Source: Prorocentrum cordatum
Lineage: Eukaryota > Sar > Dinophyceae > Prorocentrales > Prorocentraceae
Direction: 5' to 3'
Assembly (NCBI GenBank): GCA_963575745.1
Contig: CAUYUJ010021056.1
Coordinates: forward strand, 1 to 55,152
DNA: 55,152 bases
Below the pieces are notes generated by a model. That model did not search any database. It saw only the letters and a list, made by a program, of their open reading frames with translations, and had not been told where the DNA came from. Made by a program: the position numbers and the translations under genes. Of the stretch, positions 52,541 through 55,152 are shown in pieces. Positions within the stretch are counted from its first letter, which is position 1. Each line of letters opens with the position of its first letter.

Positions 52541-54164
52541 CTTTTTTTTCTTCATGGAATTCTGCCCAACGGGCCTCTGGCGTCTAGTGCCGACATCATT
52601 CGCGCGCCCTTGGGCGCGTGCTGGGAGGGCACGATCCGCGTTAAATAATACCATGCGGGCCACTCTTGCGCGTCGGTCGCGCGCATGTCGAACTCTTTCC
52701 AGAACCTCCACTGGCCGCGCCGTCGTCGGTGCAAACATCGTCGCTAGCATCGCTGCTATCATCATCACGCCCGCCCAAGTCGTCGACTCGCAGTGAAGTG
52801 TTCGCTGGGGTGCGCCCAGCGGTAAGCGCCGCCGCGGCCGCGTCGGTGGCGCCAAACGAGTTGGCCGCTGCGCGCGCGTGCTAGGGTTGGCGCGGTCGCA
52901 GAGATGCGCCAGCCATCGCCAAGCATGCGTCGCAATTGCTGCCGCATGGGTTTTGCAAACCAAATGGCGGGTGGGTGGGTGGGATGTTTGCAGGGGCATG
53001 GGCTGTGTCGACTCAAGAATTCGGATCCCCCCCCAGCGTTATCGATCCACCTTTTCGTATGGAACTTAGATACGATTCTGCCCCATCGTTCATTTCAAAT
53101 TTGAATTCATGCCATCCCAGCCAGGCCGGCCTCGACCCCCTGGCCATCTTTTGCAACAAATACTATGCGCGCTTGTTTATGAACGGCCATACATTTTGTT
53201 GAATAATCCCTTGCGAAAGAATAGACGATTAGACGAAATACACACGCGAGCGTTGTCGCGCGCGCATGCCGAAATCCTTCAGGAACCTTCGGTTTCGGAC
53301 GGGTTTCTAAATCGAGTGTCGAAAAAATAGCATGACAGCACATGGCTTCGCATCGCGGATAAAGAAATCACGCGCGCGGGTGCTCTTGGGAGTGCTTCAG
53401 AAAACCAAAGGTTTCCAACATTTTCAGAACATGCTACCAAACGGGCTTCGCGCGCGCATTTCGAAATCGTTCGAACGTCTTGCGCGCGTGCCGTCGCGCG
53501 TGTCCTTTGGAACAAGTGGGTCGAAGGGCACGCGCGCGCGTCGTCGCGCGCGCGGTCGGTTTCGTAACGATTTCAGAACCGAGTGTCCAAAACACATTCA
53601 AACACAAGGTTTTGTAACGCCAGTTTTCAAAAACAGCTTGCGCGCGCGCCTCTGCGAAGTAGTAAGAAACCCATGGTTTTTCAGCATCTTCATGGGATTC
53701 TGCCAAACGGGCCTCTGGCGCCGCATGCCGACATTATTCGCGCGCCCTTGCGCGCGTGCTGGGGGGGGCACGACCCGTGTTAAATTTAACCGTGCGGGCC
53801 ATTCTCGTGCGTCGGCCGCGCGCGCATGTCGAACTCTTTCCAGAACCTTCACTGGCCGCACCTTCGTCAGTGCGAACATCGTCGTTAGCATTGCCGCCAT
53901 CATCATCGCGCCCGCCCAAGGCGTCAACTCGCAGTGAAGTGCCCGCTGGGGTGCGCCCAGCGGTGAGCGTCACCGCGGCCGCGTCGGTGGCGCCAAACTA
54001 GTTGGCCGCTGCGCGCGCTTGCTAGGGTTGGCGCGGCCGCAGAGGTGCACCAGCCAACGCCAAGCATGCATCGCAATCGCCGCCGCAAAGGTTGTGCAAA
54101 CCAAGTTGCGTGTGGGTGGGTGGGATGTTTGCAAGTGCATGGGATACGTCAAATCAGGGGAAAA

Positions 54165-54300
54165 ATCACTTGCACCACGTCGAAACCAATTGCCCTAGCC
54201 AGCCCAACCAGCCAGCCCAACCAACCAGCCACCCAACCAACTCAACCGGCTCAACCAGCCCAACTAGCCACCCCGCCACTCCGGCCAACCCGCCACCCAG
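54165..54300. repeat. CCAACCAGCC short repeat
   Basis: Irregular CCAACCAGCC/CACCCAACCAAC units. The Pro/Ser/Gln-rich frames are artefacts. Confidence 0.8.
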
Positions 54301-54499
54301 CCAACCCGCCCACCCCCGCCGCTTGCCCTCCGTCACCGTCGAGAGGGGGGGGGAGTGTTTCTTACAAGCGAAAACTACAAAAATCACCCTCCCGGGGTCC
54401 GGCGGGACAGCGGGGGGAGGGGAAATCGCGCCGTACTATGGGGGAGGGGGATTCGCGCCCGAGGTGCCCAAGGACGATTTGGGGCCTCAGTTGCGACAC

Positions 54500-54860
54500 T
54501 GTCGTCACTTCATTACCTTTCACCGCGTTCCCTTTCTCAACGGAAAGGCTCCCATCCGTGAAACTATCATCATTTTCCAGCCCCCGTGATAGGCTTCTTA
54601 GAGGCCCCCAGAGGCTCCAGGAGGGCCCGTGGCGGCCTCGGGAGCGCCTAGGAAATCTCCGGAGGGCCCCAGGAGGACCCACTCTGCACCGCGCCCCCCT
54701 CCTCAACGGAAAGGCCCCCGTGCGTGAAATTGTTTTCATCGCTCCGCCCCCGCGAGAGAGTTCTTAGATGGCCCACGGAGGCTCCAGGAGGGCCCATGGC
54801 GGCCCCGAAAGAGCCCGCGAGATCTCAAGAGCCCCCCGGAGGACCCTTTTTGAATTACAC
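54500..54860. repeat. Tandem pair of a ~180-bp unit
   Basis: Two copies with CTCAACGGAAAGGC, CGTGAAA, GAGGCTCCAGGAGGGCCC and GGCGGCC blocks (about 54515-54690 and 54692-54850). Confidence 0.75.
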
Positions 54861-55152
54861 CCAGGGAGCTCCAGAGGGCCCAAGAGGCTCCAAGAGGCCC
54901 CAAGAGGCCCCGAAGAGCCCAAGCAGGCCACAGTACCCCCAGCACGCTCTAGGAGAGCGAAGGCGACGCCAAGAGGCTCCAGGACGGGCGTCATTCCCTC
55001 TCCTTCTCCTGCTCGTCCTCGTCATCCGCCTCCTCATCCGTCCTGCTATTTATCCTTCCTCCCCCTCTTCCTCCTCCTTCTCCTCCTCTTTCTCCTCCTC
55101 CTCCTCCGCCTCCTCCTTTTCCTCCTCCTCCTCCTCCTCCTCCTCCTCTTCC
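54861..55152. repeat. CCAAGAGGCC repeats and terminal TCC microsatellite
   Basis: GCTCCAAGAGGCCCCAAGAG-type repeats, a short spacer, then TCC/TCCTCT to the window end. Confidence 0.85.

Larger units (their letters stand above)
49783..54140. repeat. Higher-order repeat with CG hairpins
   Basis: Large units of 1.1-2.1 kb. Marker 1 (poly-C then TTTTCGTATTGCAATTTGCA-like sequence) is at about 49788, 51905 and 53025. Marker 2 (GGGTTTTGCAAACCA...GGGATGTTTGCA) is at about 51785, 52945 and 54085. Marker 3 (AACGGGCCTCTGGCGCCGCA) is at about 50573, 51122, 52568 and 53706. Smaller sub-units carry GACGAAGTGCACGCGCGCGC hairpins. Frames on both strands are short and not conserved among units. Confidence 0.8.

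Overview
This window looks like accessory, repeat-dominated nuclear DNA of a large-genome eukaryote. A dinoflagellate or a similar alga is the best guess. The reasons are the GC-rich decayed copia-like fragments with CCCH zinc fingers, the very heavy satellite load, and the near absence of compact genes. No rRNA, tRNA, spliced leader or organelle marker was recognised, so the lineage is inference. No bacterial operons, ribosome binding sites or CRISPR arrays are present.

Region 1 (1-26232) is dominated by one modular, apparently non-coding element family of about 1.2-2.0 kb per copy. Copies share a 5' head and a 3' tail but carry one of two interiors. Type A has a 16-bp CACGACC array plus a 24-bp array; type B has a ~423-bp GGCACGTCC-type unit in 2-3 copies. 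Copies are nested, abutted and partly duplicated in tandem. Every head carries a two-copy direct repeat at an exact 42-bp period, and the two copies drift in sequence together. The best protein-coding gene (1148-1870, glycosyltransferase-like) lies directly downstream of one tail, which supplies its apparent start codon. A 73-bp satellite, a ~410-bp repeat, GAT and GTT microsatellites and some unremarkable spacers fill the rest.

Region 2 (26233-28340) holds inverted copies of a dispersed ~78-bp repeat, a long GAT microsatellite interrupted by a 100-N assembly gap, and a small exon-like ORF.

Region 3 (28341-38200) is GC-rich and protein-like but broken by frameshifts. It contains a decayed copia-type gag, three CCCH-like fingers, a protease-like DSGA and several Cys-rich patches. 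Two diverged copies of a gene-like unit lie at its edges, at 28341-28862 and 37268-38200. The second copy carries two intron-like insertions, one of them built from a dispersed AAGC repeat.

Region 4 (38200-49780) is mainly low-complexity DNA: GAT, GGA, TCC, a perfect (GAC)70, AT-rich tracts, 77-bp and ~78-bp tandem arrays, a large inverted repeat made of AAGC modules, and two isolated exon-like islands.

Region 5 (49783-54140) is a higher-order repeat (about 1.1-2.1 kb units) with alternating CG hairpins, followed by smaller repeats to the end.

Apart from the glycosyltransferase-like gene, I see no set of genes that work together. The biology here is mostly in the repeats: mosaic elements, concerted drift inside the heads, and a possible repeat-derived intron.
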